DNA of 64,000 bases from Pseudomonas solani (GCF_026072635.1 NZ_AP023081.1:2626501-2690500), one strand, 5' to 3'; counted from the stretch's first letter, positions 17,402-27,440 are shown. The notes: generated by a model from the letters alone, not told the origin. Program-made: numbers and translations.

Positions 17402-18381
17402 CGGGCCAGCCCCGACAGCCACTGCGGGATGCGCCGTTCCAGGTAGTAGTCGGGCGTGCCCGGCGTACCACCGATGAAGCCGACATGGCCCCCTTTCTCA
17501 TGCAACTCCAGGCGCGTGCTGGCGGACAGCTCGTGGGCCTCGGGGATGCTGTGGCGGAAGACGAAGGGGTCGTCGGCGGCCTGGATCAGCAGCGCCGGCA
17601 CGCGGATTTCACCCAGGAAGTAGCGGCTGGAGGCGCGGCGATAGTAGTCGTCGGCGTCGGCGTAGCCGTGCAGGGGGGCGGTGATGCGGCCGTCGAAATC
17701 CCAGAAGGTGCGCATGCCGTCCAGTGGGCCGAGCTTCTCCAGCACCGAGAGGCGGTCGGCCTGGCCCTGGTGGGCGAACAGGCGCTGCTTGTCGCGCACG
17801 TAGGCGACCATCTCGCGCATGAAGTGGCGCTGGTAGACCCGCGAGAAACCGGCGCCGATGCGGTCGGCGCACTGGTCCAGGCGGAAGGGCACCGAGACTG
17901 CGACGGCACCGCTCAGGGTGCAGCCTTCGCCACTTTCACCCAGGTACTTGAGCAGCACGTTGCCGCCCAGCGAGTAGCCGACGGCGTACAGCGGAGCCAG
18001 CGGCCGCACGCGGCGCAGGTGTTCGACGGTGGCGGCGAGGTCTTCGCTGGCCCCGGAGTGGTAGCCCCGGGGCAGCAGGTTGGGCTCGCCCGAGCAGCCG
18101 CGCCAGTTGATCGCCACGCTGGACCAGCCGCGCGTGGCCAGCTGCTGCTGCAGGCCGAGCACGTAGAGCGAACTGGACGAGCCGGTGAGGCCGTGGAGCA
18201 CCAGCACCAGCGGCGCCTCGGCGTCGTGGGGGCCGTGCCAGTCGAGGTCGAGGAAGTCGCCATCCTCCAGCCACAGGCGCTCGCGCCGGCGTTCCAGCTG
18301 CGGGGGCTTGCGGCAGAAGGGCGACCAGAGGGTCTGCAGGTGCGGGCCCGGCAGCCACCAGGCGGGGTTGAAGTCGCTCAC
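17398..18381 (-). CDS. YheT-type alpha/beta hydrolase
   Basis: 327 residues from GTG 18381, which overlaps the rsmD stop as GTGA; a second GTG 15 bases upstream is possible. It belongs to the AB-hydrolase 4 (YheT) group: FNPAWWLPGPHLQTLWSPF at the start, the oxyanion HGLTGSSSS, nucleophile elbow GYSLGGN, Asp in QAADDPF and catalytic His in HEKGGHVGF. These are cytoplasmic esterase-like enzymes with unknown natural substrate. Transcribed with rsmD and the two M16 genes. Confidence 0.88.
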   Translation of the reverse strand: MSDFNPAWWLPGPHLQTLWSPFCRKPPQLERRRERLWLEDGDFLDLDWHGPHDAEAPLVLVLHGLTGSSSSLYVLGLQQQLATRGWSSVAINWRGCSGEPNLLPRGYHSGASEDLAATVEHLRRVRPLAPLYAVGYSLGGNVLLKYLGESGEGCTLSGAVAVSVPFRLDQCADRIGAGFSRVYQRHFMREMVAYVRDKQRLFAHQGQADRLSVLEKLGPLDGMRTFWDFDGRITAPLHGYADADDYYRRASSRYFLGEIRVPALLIQAADDPFVFRHSIPEAHELSASTRLELHEKGGHVGFIGGTPGTPDYYLERRIPQWLSGLAR

Positions 18382-18977
18382 GCCTGGCGATGCCACAGGG
18401 CGTAGTGCACGGTGCTGGCCTTCTTCTCCCGGTGCAGGCGCCAGTTGCCGGGCAGGCCCAGGCTGGACGGGGCGCTCTCGCTCTCGGTGTAGATCCAGGC
18501 GTCGGCGGCCAGCCAGCCGTTCTCCTCCAGCAGCGCGCAGGCCGGCTGCAGCAGGTTGAGGTTGAAGGGCGGGTCGAGGAACACCAGGTCATAGGGGCGC
18601 GGCGTCTGGGTGGCCAGGTAGCGCAAGGCGTCGGCCTGCAGCAGTTGGCCGGCACCGCAGCCCAGGGTGTCCAGGGTGGCGCGCAGGGCGGCGACCGAGT
18701 CGGGGTTGAGGTCCAGGGCCAGGGCTTCCTGGGCACCACGGGACAACGCCTCCAGGTACAGCGCGCCGCTGCCGGTGAAGGGGTCGAGCACCCGCGCGCC
18801 CTCCACGTAGGGGGCGAGCCAGTTGAACAGGGTTTCGCGCACCCGGTCCGGCGTCGGGCGCAGGCCCGGGCCGTCGGGGAAGGCGAAGCGGCGCGAACGC
18901 CACTCGCCACCGATGATGCGCAACTGGCCCTGGCCCCCGTGGGGGGCTGGGGCTTTCTTCGGCGAACGTGCGGCCAT
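18378..18977 (-). CDS. rsmD: 16S rRNA m2G966 methyltransferase RsmD
   Basis: 199 residues. RsmD methylates N2 of guanine 966 in 16S rRNA. Signatures: LRIIGGEWRSRRF at the N-terminus, RVRETLFNWL, the SAM site VLDPFTGSGALYLEALSRGA and motif IV LVFLDPPFN. ATG 18977 overlaps the stop of the upstream M16 gene (TGATG), and its own stop overlaps the YheT-type start, so translation of the three is probably coupled. Confidence 0.94.
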   Translation of the reverse strand: MAARSPKKAPAPHGGQGQLRIIGGEWRSRRFAFPDGPGLRPTPDRVRETLFNWLAPYVEGARVLDPFTGSGALYLEALSRGAQEALALDLNPDSVAALRATLDTLGCGAGQLLQADALRYLATQTPRPYDLVFLDPPFNLNLLQPACALLEENGWLAADAWIYTESESAPSSLGLPGNWRLHREKKASTVHYALWHRQA

Positions 18978-20458
18978 CAGTGCTCCGGGATGCCAAAGCT
19001 GGGTTTGAAACGCTTCTCGGTCGGTGCCGGCAGCTCCTTCTGGGGAACGGTCGGGCCGGCGGTGACGATGACGAAGCTGTCCGGGTTCAGGTGCTTGTCC
19101 ATGGCGGCCTTGACCTGTTCGACATCCAGCCCCTGCACCTGTTTCATGAAGTCTTCCAGGTAGGTCAGCGGCAGGCCGTAGAAGCCGATGGCGCCGAGTT
19201 GGCCGACGATGTCGGCGTTGCTCGCGGTGGACAGCGGGAAGCTGCCGGCCAGTTCGCGCTTGGCGTCGTCCAGTTCCTTCTGCGTCGGGCCCTTGGCCAG
19301 GTAGTCGCGGACGATGTCCTTGACCAGCTTGAGGGTGCCGTCGCTCAGCTCGGCGCGGGTTTGCAGGCCGATCATGAAGGGGCCGGCGACCTGCATGGCG
19401 GTGAAGCCGGAGCTGACGCCGTAGGTCAGGCCGCGCTTCTCGCGCACCTCTTCCATCAGGCGGGTGCCGAAGCCGCCGCCGCCGAGGATCTGGTTGCCCA
19501 GGTAGAGCGCGGCGTAATCGGGCTCGTTACGGTCGATGCCGAGCTGGGCCAGCATCAGGTGGGTCTGCGCCGAGGGGAACTCGATGTGCGTGGTGCCCGG
19601 CTTGGGCGTTTCGGGCGTGGCCACCTTGGCCAGCTTCGGGCCTTTCGGCAGGGCTTCGGACACACGCTTGGCGATGGCTTCGGCGTCCGCGCGGGAGAGG
19701 TCGCCGACCAGGGCGATCACCACGTTGCCGGCGGCGTAGGCCTTCTTGTGGAAGGCCTGCAACTGGGCGATGCCGATGCCGGGGATGGACTTCTCGTCAC
19801 CCTCGCTGGAGTGGGCGTAGGGGTGCTTGCCGTAGAGTTTGTCGAACAGCGCCAGGCCCGCGAGCTTGCCGGGGTTCTGCTTCTGGTACTCGAAGCCGGC
19901 GAGCATCTGGTTCTTGATCCGCGCCAGGGAGTCCTCGGGGAAGGTCGGCGCGCCGATGACCTGGGTGAACAGCTCCAGGGCCGGGTCACGCAGTTTCGGG
20001 TCGGTCAGGCTGCGCAGGCCGGCCACAGCCATGTCGCGGTAGGCACCATTGCTGAAGTCGGCGCCGAGGCCTTCGAAGCCCTCGGCGATGGCGGTGACGT
20101 CCTTGCCCTTCACGCCTTCGTTGAGCATGGCGTTGGTCAGGGTGGCGAGGCCGGGGGTGTCGCCGTCCTGGCTGCTGCCGGCGGCGAAGGTCAGGCGCAG
20201 GTCGAACATCGGCAGCTCGGGGGCTGCGACGAAGAGCACCTTGGCGCCTTCGGCGGTTTCCCAGGTCTGGATGTCCAGGTCACGGCGGGCCGGGGCCTTG
20301 CCGTCCAGCTCGGTGATGGATTCGAGCTTCGGCGGCTCATCGGCCTCGGCGGCCAGGGCCGGCGGGGTGCGGTCGACGACGATGAACAGCAGGACGCCCA
20401 GCAGGGCGATCAGGGCCAGGCCGAGCAGGCCGTATCGCAGGCCGTTGCGCTCACTCAT
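18977..20458 (-). CDS. M16 peptidase-like protein, inactive subunit
   Basis: 493 residues with an N-terminal membrane anchor (residues 8-29, LLGLALIALLGVLLFIV). The fold is that of pitrilysin-like peptidases, but the zinc motif HxxEH is lost: the aligned segment reads TPGLATLTNAMLNEG. The C-terminal half keeps the R/Y substrate-binding elements (GGFGTRLMEEVREKRGLTYG). In M16B heterodimers one subunit carries zinc and the other this R/Y pair; that is the arrangement here with the next gene upstream. Its start overlaps that gene's stop by eight bases and is served by AGGAGG inside it. Likely works at the periplasmic face. Confidence 0.85.
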   Translation of the reverse strand: MSERNGLRYGLLGLALIALLGVLLFIVVDRTPPALAAEADEPPKLESITELDGKAPARRDLDIQTWETAEGAKVLFVAAPELPMFDLRLTFAAGSSQDGDTPGLATLTNAMLNEGVKGKDVTAIAEGFEGLGADFSNGAYRDMAVAGLRSLTDPKLRDPALELFTQVIGAPTFPEDSLARIKNQMLAGFEYQKQNPGKLAGLALFDKLYGKHPYAHSSEGDEKSIPGIGIAQLQAFHKKAYAAGNVVIALVGDLSRADAEAIAKRVSEALPKGPKLAKVATPETPKPGTTHIEFPSAQTHLMLAQLGIDRNEPDYAALYLGNQILGGGGFGTRLMEEVREKRGLTYGVSSGFTAMQVAGPFMIGLQTRAELSDGTLKLVKDIVRDYLAKGPTQKELDDAKRELAGSFPLSTASNADIVGQLGAIGFYGLPLTYLEDFMKQVQGLDVEQVKAAMDKHLNPDSFVIVTAGPTVPQKELPAPTEKRFKPSFGIPEH

Positions 20459-21806
20459 GGCTAGCCTCCTCGGGCAGGACGTGGGCGACGCTGAGGCGGT
20501 CGCGGGTGAAGAAGGTCTTGGCGGCGGCCTGGATGTCGGCCGGGGTGACGGCTTCCAGGGCGGCGAGGTCCTGGTCGATCAGTTTCCAGGACAGGCCGAC
20601 GGTTTCCAGCTGGCCGATGGTGGTGGCCTGGCTGGTGATGGAGTCGCGCTCGTAAACCAGCCCGGCGATCACCTGGGCCCGTACGCGCTTGAGCTCCTCG
20701 TCGCTTGGCGGGTTGTTCTTCAGGTCGTCCAGCTCCTTCCACAGGCCTGCTTCGGTCTGCTCCAGGGTCTTGCCCTTCTGCACGTTGGGCATGGCACTGA
20801 GCATGAACAGGCTGTCGCCGCGCGGGTAGCCGTCGTAGTTGGCGGAGGCGCCGCTTACCAGCTCCTCGCCACGCTCCAGGCGGCTGGGCAGGCGAGCGCT
20901 GTAGCCGCCGTCGAGCAGCGCGGAGATCAGGCGCAGGGCATGCACCTGGCGCGGCTCCTTGGCGGTGGCGAGACCGGGAACGTTGAAGCCCATGATCAGG
21001 CTCGGCAGTTGGGTCTTCACGTGCAGGACGATGCGGCGCTCGCCCGGGGCGGCCAGCTCCAGGGGCTTCTTGGAGGGCGGCACGGCGCGGCTGGGGATGC
21101 CACCGAACCAGCGCTGGGCCAGGGCCTTGACCTCTTCGCCCTTGACGTCGCCGACCACCACCAGGGTGGCGTTGTTGGGCACGTACCAGGATTCGTACCA
21201 GTGGCGCAGCTCCTCGACCTTCATGCGGTCCAGGTCGGCCATCCAGCCGATGGTGGGGGTGTGGTAGCCGCTGGCGGGATAGGCCATGGCCTTGAAGCGT
21301 TCGAAGGCCTTGGCGGTGGGGCGGTCGTCGGTGCGCAGGCGGCGCTCTTCCTTGATCACCTCGATCTCGCGCTCGAACTCTTCCGGCGGCAGGCGCAGGC
21401 TGGCCATGCGGTCGGCTTCCAGTTCGAAGGCGACGTTCAGGCGGTCACGGGCCAGGACCTGGTAATAGGCGGTGTAGTCGTCGCTGGTGAAGGCGTTTTC
21501 CTCGGCGCCGAGGTCGCGCAGCACCAGGGAAGCCTCGCCCGGGCCGAGCTTGCGGCTGCCCTTGAACATCATGTGTTCGAGGGCGTGGGAGAGGCCGGTC
21601 TGGCCGGGCGTCTCGTAGCTGGAGCCGACCTTGTACCAAAGCTGGGAAACTACCACCGGGGCTCTGTGGTCTTCTCTGACGACAATTTTCAGGCCGTTTT
21701 CGAGGGTGTATTCATGGGTGGGTTGAGCTTCTGCGGCATGGACAGCCATCGGCAGACAAAGGGCGCCGAACAGCAGGCCGGCGGCGTGGCGGGCAATCGC
21801 TTTCAT
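20451..21806 (-). CDS. M16 zinc metallopeptidase, catalytic subunit
   Basis: 451 residues with a signal peptide (about 1-24, AVHA then AEA). The inverted zinc motif HxxEH is intact as H74-A-L-E-H78 in GLSHALEHMMFKGS, with the third ligand expected in the downstream ENAFTSDDYTAYY region. It should degrade peptides in the periplasm together with the inactive partner encoded just downstream. Transcribed divergently from ftsY, 141 bases away. Confidence 0.9.
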   Translation of the reverse strand: MKAIARHAAGLLFGALCLPMAVHAAEAQPTHEYTLENGLKIVVREDHRAPVVVSQLWYKVGSSYETPGQTGLSHALEHMMFKGSRKLGPGEASLVLRDLGAEENAFTSDDYTAYYQVLARDRLNVAFELEADRMASLRLPPEEFEREIEVIKEERRLRTDDRPTAKAFERFKAMAYPASGYHTPTIGWMADLDRMKVEELRHWYESWYVPNNATLVVVGDVKGEEVKALAQRWFGGIPSRAVPPSKKPLELAAPGERRIVLHVKTQLPSLIMGFNVPGLATAKEPRQVHALRLISALLDGGYSARLPSRLERGEELVSGASANYDGYPRGDSLFMLSAMPNVQKGKTLEQTEAGLWKELDDLKNNPPSDEELKRVRAQVIAGLVYERDSITSQATTIGQLETVGLSWKLIDQDLAALEAVTPADIQAAAKTFFTRDRLSVAHVLPEEASHE

Positions 21807-21947
21807 CGATGATTTTGACCTTTCGGACGGCCCCGGCGGACGTACCGCCTGCGGGCGAAGAGGTGCTAGGATACTCCATCCCTTTCCGGCACGGCGACGC
21901 TACCGGGCCAGGCCCAGAGCGGCCGCTCCTTGAGATACAAGCTACCC

Positions 21948-23411
21948 ATGTTTGGTTCCAACGACGACAAGAAGACGCCGGCCGAGGCCGCTGAGAAAAA
22001 ATCCCTGTTCGGCTGGCTGCGCAAGAAACCGCAGGAAGCGGCCCCCGTGCCGCCCGCAGAACCCACCCAGCCCGAGCTGCCCGCTGCCGAAGCGCAGCCG
22101 GTTGCGCCTGCACCGGTGGTCGAGCCCGTTGCCGAGGTCGCACCGGTCGCTGCCCCAGCGTCAGAGCCGCAGCCCCAGCCGACACCCGCTGCGCCGCAAG
22201 CGCCGGTTGACGTGGCGCCGGCTCTCGCCGAGCCTGCTGCACCTGCACCTGCACCTGCACCTGCACCTGCACCTGCACCTGCACCTGCACCTGCGGCGCC
22301 GGTCGAGGCGGTCGCCAGCGTACCCGCACCCATCGTCGAAGCGCCCGCTCCGGCACCGGTGGTCGAAGTGCCTGTTCCTGCTGCGGTTGCCGAACCCACT
22401 CCTGAGCTCATTCCTGAGCCCGTAGTCGAAGCCCCCGTCGCCGCGCCGGCCCAGCCGCAGCCGGTGACCGAGGCCGCCAAGGCGGGCTTCTTCGCCCGCC
22501 TCAAGCAGGGCCTGTCGAAGACCAGCGCCAGCCTGGGCGAAGGCATGGCCAGCCTGTTCCTCGGGCGCAAGGCCATCGATGACGACCTGCTGGATGAGAT
22601 CGAGACCCGTCTGCTGACCGCCGACGTCGGCGTCGAGGCCACCACCGCCATCGTCCAGAGTCTGACCCAGAAGGTCGCGCGCAAGCAGCTGGCCGACAGC
22701 GATGCCCTGTACAAGGCCCTGCAGGATGAACTCGCCGCGCTGCTCAAACCGGTGGAGCAGCCCCTGCGCATCGAGGCCGAGAAGCGCCCCTACGTGATCC
22801 TCGTGGTCGGCGTGAACGGCGTCGGCAAGACCACCACCATCGGCAAGCTGGCCAAGAAGCTGCAGCTGGAGGGCAAGAAGGTCATGCTCGCTGCGGGCGA
22901 CACCTTCCGTGCCGCTGCCGTGGAGCAGCTGCAGGTCTGGGGTGAGCGCAACAATATCTCCGTGATCGCCCAGCACACCGGTGCCGATTCCGCCTCCGTG
23001 ATCTTCGATGCCGTGCAGGCCGCCAAGGCCCGTGGCATCGACGTGCTGATCGCCGACACCGCCGGCCGCCTGCACACCAAGGACAACCTGATGGAGGAGC
23101 TGAAGAAGGTGCGCCGCGTGATCGGCAAGCTGGACGAAAGCGCTCCCCACGAGGTGCTGCTGGTGCTGGACGCCGGCACCGGCCAGAACGCCATCAACCA
23201 GGCCAAGCAGTTCCACCAGGCGGTCAACCTCTCCGGCCTGGCGCTGACCAAGCTCGACGGCACCGCCAAGGGCGGGGTGATCTTCGCCCTGGCCAAGCAG
23301 TTCGCCTTGCCGATCCGCTATATCGGCGTTGGCGAGGGCATCGACGACCTGCGCGACTTCGAAGCCGAGTCCTTCGTGCGTGCGCTGTTCGCGGAGCGGG
23401 AGCGCGCATGA
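21948..23411 (+). CDS. ftsY: Signal recognition particle receptor FtsY
   Basis: 487 residues from ATG 21948 (MFGSNDDKK); a TTG 18 bases earlier is unlikely. FtsY is the membrane-docking GTPase that receives ribosome-SRP complexes and passes them to SecYEG. The N-terminal 190 residues are an acidic and Pro/Ala-rich A domain, including an uninterrupted AP repeat coded by a hexanucleotide tract. The NG domain follows: GVNGVGKTTTIGKLAKKL (P-loop, near residue 288), DTFRAAAVEQL, DTAGRLHTKDNLMEEL and TKLDGTAKGGV. Stop overlaps ftsE start as ATGA, so ftsY-ftsE-ftsX form an operon. Confidence 0.97.
   Translation: MFGSNDDKKTPAEAAEKKSLFGWLRKKPQEAAPVPPAEPTQPELPAAEAQPVAPAPVVEPVAEVAPVAAPASEPQPQPTPAAPQAPVDVAPALAEPAAPAPAPAPAPAPAPAPAPAAPVEAVASVPAPIVEAPAPAPVVEVPVPAAVAEPTPELIPEPVVEAPVAAPAQPQPVTEAAKAGFFARLKQGLSKTSASLGEGMASLFLGRKAIDDDLLDEIETRLLTADVGVEATTAIVQSLTQKVARKQLADSDALYKALQDELAALLKPVEQPLRIEAEKRPYVILVVGVNGVGKTTTIGKLAKKLQLEGKKVMLAAGDTFRAAAVEQLQVWGERNNISVIAQHTGADSASVIFDAVQAAKARGIDVLIADTAGRLHTKDNLMEELKKVRRVIGKLDESAPHEVLLVLDAGTGQNAINQAKQFHQAVNLSGLALTKLDGTAKGGVIFALAKQFALPIRYIGVGEGIDDLRDFEAESFVRALFAERERA
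22238..22291. repeat. Hexanucleotide tract (TGCACC x9) inside ftsY
   Basis: Nine perfect consecutive copies of TGCACC encode alternating Ala-Pro in the FtsY A domain. Gain or loss of a copy keeps the frame and changes linker length by two residues. Confidence 0.95.
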
Positions 23412-24076
23412 TCCGTTTCGAGCAGGTGGGCAAGCGCTATCCCAATGGCCACGTCGGCCTGCATGAACTGAGCTTCCGCGTGCGTCGCGGCGAGTTCCTC
23501 TTCGTCACCGGCCACTCCGGCGCCGGCAAGAGCACCCTGCTGCGCCTGCTGCTGGCCATGGAACGCCCGACCACCGGCAAGCTGCTACTGGCCGGCCAGG
23601 ACCTGTCGCAGATCACCACTTCGCAGATCCCCTTCCTGCGCCGGCAGATCGGCGTGGTGTTCCAGAACCACCAGTTGTTGTTCGACCGCACCGTGTTCGA
23701 CAACGTCGCCCTGCCGCTGCAGATCCTCGGCCTGGCCAAGCCCGAGATCGCCAAGCGCGTCGGCGTGGCGCTGGAGCGGGTGTCCCTGGCCGACAAGGCC
23801 GAGTTGTACCCGGCCGACCTTTCCACCGGCCAGCAGCAACGCGTCGGCATCGCCCGCGCGGTGGTGCATCGCCCTGCCCTGCTGCTGGCGGACGAACCCA
23901 CCGGCAACCTCGACCCGCGCCTGGCGGCCGAGATCATGGGCGTCTTCGAGGACATCAACCGCTTGGGCACCACGGTTCTGATCGCCAGCCACGACCTGGC
24001 ACTGATCGCGCGCATGCGCCACCGCATGCTCACCCTGCAACGTGGCCGCCTGATCGGCGACGGGGAGGCCGGCTGA
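23408..24076 (+). CDS. ftsE: Cell division ATP-binding protein FtsE
   Basis: 222 residues, an ABC ATPase that with FtsX controls peptidoglycan amidases at the septum. Walker A GHSGAGKSTLLRLLL, Q-loop VVFQNHQLL, signature LSTGQQQRVGIARA and Walker B LLLADEPTGNLD are complete. Start overlaps the ftsY stop (ATGA) and its stop overlaps the ftsX start (TGATG). Confidence 0.97.
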   Translation: MIRFEQVGKRYPNGHVGLHELSFRVRRGEFLFVTGHSGAGKSTLLRLLLAMERPTTGKLLLAGQDLSQITTSQIPFLRRQIGVVFQNHQLLFDRTVFDNVALPLQILGLAKPEIAKRVGVALERVSLADKAELYPADLSTGQQQRVGIARAVVHRPALLLADEPTGNLDPRLAAEIMGVFEDINRLGTTVLIASHDLALIARMRHRMLTLQRGRLIGDGEAG

Positions 24077-25095
24077 TGAGTGCCACCCGCATGCCGCCGC
24101 CCAAACCCGCCGAGCGCGTGGGCGCCACCGCCAAACCGACCGAACCGCAGAAAGACGGCGAGGAAGGCCCGGACTTCAGTGCCCTGCTGCACGCCTGGCT
24201 GGAAGCGCACCGCGCCAGCCTGGTGGACAGCCTTCGCCGCCTGGGCCGCCAGCCCATCGGCAGTTTCTTTACCAGCCTGGTGATGGCCATCGCCCTGAGC
24301 CTGCCCATGGGCCTGTCTTTGCTGCTCAACAATGTCGAGCGCCTGGGTGGCTCCTGGCAGCGCGCCGCACAGATCTCGCTGTTCCTGCAGATGGACGCCG
24401 GCGAAGCCGACGGCCAGAGGCTGCGCGAGGAAATCACCGGCATGGCGGATGTCGCCGAGGTCGAGTGGATCAGCCGTGAACAGGCGCTGGACGAGTTCCA
24501 GCAGCAGTCCGGACTGGGCCAGGCGCTCAAGGAGTTGCCGGAGAACCCGCTGCCCGGGGTGATCCTGGTGACGCCCAAGGAAGTCGACAAGACCACCCTC
24601 GAAGCCCTGCGCCTGCGCCTGGCCGAGCTGCCCAAGGTGCAGCAGGCCCAGCTCGACCTGGTCTGGGTGGAGCGCCTGTCGGCGATCCTCAAGCTGGGCG
24701 AGCGTTTCGTCTTCGGCCTGACTTTGCTGCTGGTGTCGGCGCTGCTGCTGGTGATTGGCAACACCATCCGCCTGCACATCGAGAACCGCCGCACCGAGAT
24801 CGAAGTCATCAAGCTGGTCGGTGGAACCGATGCCTACGTGCGGCGCCCCTTCCTTTATATGGGCGCGCTCTATGGCATCGGCGCCGGGCTGCTGTCCTGG
24901 CTGGTGCTGGCCTTCGGCCTGAACTGGCTGAACGATGCGGTGGTCCGCCTGGCCGGCCTGTACGGCAGCGACTTCGCCCTGGGCGGCGTGCCCCTGGCCG
25001 ATGGTCTATCCCTGCTTCTGGGGGCCGTGCTGCTGGGTTACATTGGCGCCTGGCTGGCCGTGGCGCGTCATCTCAGCGAATTGGCGCCGCGCTAG
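24076..25095 (+). CDS. ftsX: Cell division protein FtsX
   Basis: 339 residues. FtsX is the membrane partner of FtsE; its periplasmic loop recruits activators of cell-wall amidases. A cytoplasmic N-terminal segment of about 70 residues precedes helix 1 (SFFTSLVMAIALSLPMGLSL); a periplasmic domain of roughly 120 residues follows, then three helices in the C-terminal third (FVFGLTLLLVSALLLVIG, LYGIGAGLLSWLVLAFG, LLLGAVLLGYIGAWLAV). ENRRTEIEVIKLVGG is the family's cytoplasmic coupling segment. Confidence 0.96.
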   Translation: MSATRMPPPKPAERVGATAKPTEPQKDGEEGPDFSALLHAWLEAHRASLVDSLRRLGRQPIGSFFTSLVMAIALSLPMGLSLLLNNVERLGGSWQRAAQISLFLQMDAGEADGQRLREEITGMADVAEVEWISREQALDEFQQQSGLGQALKELPENPLPGVILVTPKEVDKTTLEALRLRLAELPKVQQAQLDLVWVERLSAILKLGERFVFGLTLLLVSALLLVIGNTIRLHIENRRTEIEVIKLVGGTDAYVRRPFLYMGALYGIGAGLLSWLVLAFGLNWLNDAVVRLAGLYGSDFALGGVPLADGLSLLLGAVLLGYIGAWLAVARHLSELAPR

Positions 25096-25152
25096 AAACC
25101 CCTTGTAAAAGGCTGCCCATGGATTGGGGTGTAACGAAACTTTTACGCTCCC

Positions 25153-25180
25153 TTGCAGTCATAAAAGCCAGTGCTAAACT
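25153..25180 (+). promoter_or_regulatory. Sigma-70 type promoter of rpoH
   Basis: TTGCAG (25153-25158) and TAAACT (25175-25180) are spaced by 16 bases, 29 bases before the rpoH start codon. It lies in the 114-base ftsX-rpoH gap. Confidence 0.65.
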
Positions 25181-25209
25181 GCGCGAGCTTAGTGAATCGG
25201 AGGATTCGC

Positions 25210-26064
<855 letters not shown>

Positions 26065-26081
26065 GCCAGCGACCCATCCGA

Positions 26082-26106
26082 AGCCGCCCCTACGGGCGGC
26101 TTTTTT
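26082..26106 (+). terminator. Rho-independent terminator of rpoH
   Basis: AGCCGCCC and GGGCGGCT arms around CTAC-type loop, followed by six T residues, 18 bases after the rpoH stop. Confidence 0.9.
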
Positions 26107-26122
26107 CTGCCCGGAGCAAACC

Positions 26123-26728
26123 ATGCCGATGCCCGCCTTCCGCCCGAAACACTGGCTGCTGTTCACCGCCGTGGCGCTGCTGTTCTTCTCCCTGGCGCTG
26201 TGGTTGCAGCGCAGCACCGGCCCGGCGGAGCCCCTGGGCTGGGTCGCGGCCTGGCAGCAACCGCTGCTGGAGCCCATGGCCGAGGGCAACCTGACCCTGG
26301 ACGCCCTGAACGGCCAGGCTCCGGGTGAACTGTGGCTGCAGTCGGCCAGTGCCGGACCGCGCTTGCTGTTCCGCAGCACGGGGGCGGGTGCCGATGCATG
26401 CAACCTGGAAGCCGAGCTGGCGCTGGATGAGGGCGAGCGGGAAAGCCTGCTCAAGGCGCTGGGCGATGGCGGCAACCAGGGCGAACAGCCCCTGAGCCCG
26501 AAGCTGCTGGAGCAGCTGGCCGGCCATCGCATCGCCGCCCTTGAGTTGCGCCCGCAGCAGCCTCCGGCGGCGGAGCGCCTCGCCGCCAGCATCGGCCAGC
26601 CGCGCCTGCGCCTGCAGTTGGGGGAGGGGGAAGCCTGGGTCTATCCGACCGAGGGGCTGACCGCCCATGTGCTGGACGAACAGCTGCATCTGGTCCGCGT
26701 GGTGCCCCGCAGCACGATGAAACACTGA
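26123..26728 (+). CDS. Hypothetical protein with N-terminal membrane anchor
   Basis: 201 residues. A single hydrophobic segment at residues 11-28 (WLLFTAVALLFFSLALWLQ) would anchor it with the rest in the periplasm. The body is rich in Leu, Glu, Ala and Gln with no motif I recognise. A counterpart occurs at this place in P. aeruginosa as I recall it. It starts 16 bases after the rpoH terminator and is convergent with mtgA: one base separates the two stop codons. Confidence 0.7.
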   Translation: MPMPAFRPKHWLLFTAVALLFFSLALWLQRSTGPAEPLGWVAAWQQPLLEPMAEGNLTLDALNGQAPGELWLQSASAGPRLLFRSTGAGADACNLEAELALDEGERESLLKALGDGGNQGEQPLSPKLLEQLAGHRIAALELRPQQPPAAERLAASIGQPRLRLQLGEGEAWVYPTEGLTAHVLDEQLHLVRVVPRSTMKH

Positions 26729-26729
26729 C

Positions 26730-27440
26730 TCAGATCGGCGTGGCCGGCTTGAGCTGCTCCAGGTAGTGAGTGCCGCCCAGCTGGGCCATCTGCCGGCGGA
26801 TCCAGCCGGCACGGCGGGCGACATAGCCCCCCGGGCGCCCGGCATTCCATTCGCGGGGGTTGGGCAGCACGGCGGCCAGCAGGCTCGACTGCTGGCGTGA
26901 CAGGTAGGGTGCGGCGATGCCGAAGTGGTGCTTGGCCGCGGCTTCGGCGCCGAACACGCCGTTGCCCCATTCCGCGCTGTTGAGATAGACCTCGAGAATC
27001 CGCTGCTTCGACCAGAGCAGTTCGATCAGCCCGGTGAACCAGGCTTCCAGGCCCTTGCGCAGCCAGCTGCGGCCGGACCAGAGGAAGACGTTCTTGGCCA
27101 CCTGCTGGCTCAGGGTGCTGGCGCCGCGCAGCGAGCCGCCGCGCTCGTTATGGGCCAGGGCGGCGCGGATGGCCGGGACGTCGAAGCCCCAGTGCTCGGC
27201 GAACTTCTGGTCCTCGGCGGCGATCACCGCGATCTTCAGGTCGTCCGGCAGTTCCTTCCAGGGGCGCCAGGTGCGCTGCAGGTCGATGGGCTCGCCGTCG
27301 ACCCAGGACTCGATCTTGCGCTCCACCATCAGCATGGTTCCCGGTGGCGGCACCCAGCGGAAAACCAGCACCAGCAGCACCGAGCCGGCGGCGAACCAGA
27401 GCAGCAGTTTGAATAGGCGACGGCTGAGGGATCGGAACAT
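26730..27440 (-). CDS. mtgA: Monofunctional peptidoglycan glycosyltransferase MtgA
   Basis: 236 residues. MtgA polymerises lipid II into glycan strands without a transpeptidase domain. Residues 11-29 are the membrane anchor. The GT51 domain has the catalytic Glu of VIAAEDQKFAEHWGFD, the GASTLSQQVAKNVFLW block, RKGLEAWFTGLIELLWSK and ILEVYLNSAEWGNGVFGAE. It is divergent from the DUF423 gene. Confidence 0.96.
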   Translation of the reverse strand: MFRSLSRRLFKLLLWFAAGSVLLVLVFRWVPPPGTMLMVERKIESWVDGEPIDLQRTWRPWKELPDDLKIAVIAAEDQKFAEHWGFDVPAIRAALAHNERGGSLRGASTLSQQVAKNVFLWSGRSWLRKGLEAWFTGLIELLWSKQRILEVYLNSAEWGNGVFGAEAAAKHHFGIAAPYLSRQQSSLLAAVLPNPREWNAGRPGGYVARRAGWIRRQMAQLGGTHYLEQLKPATPI

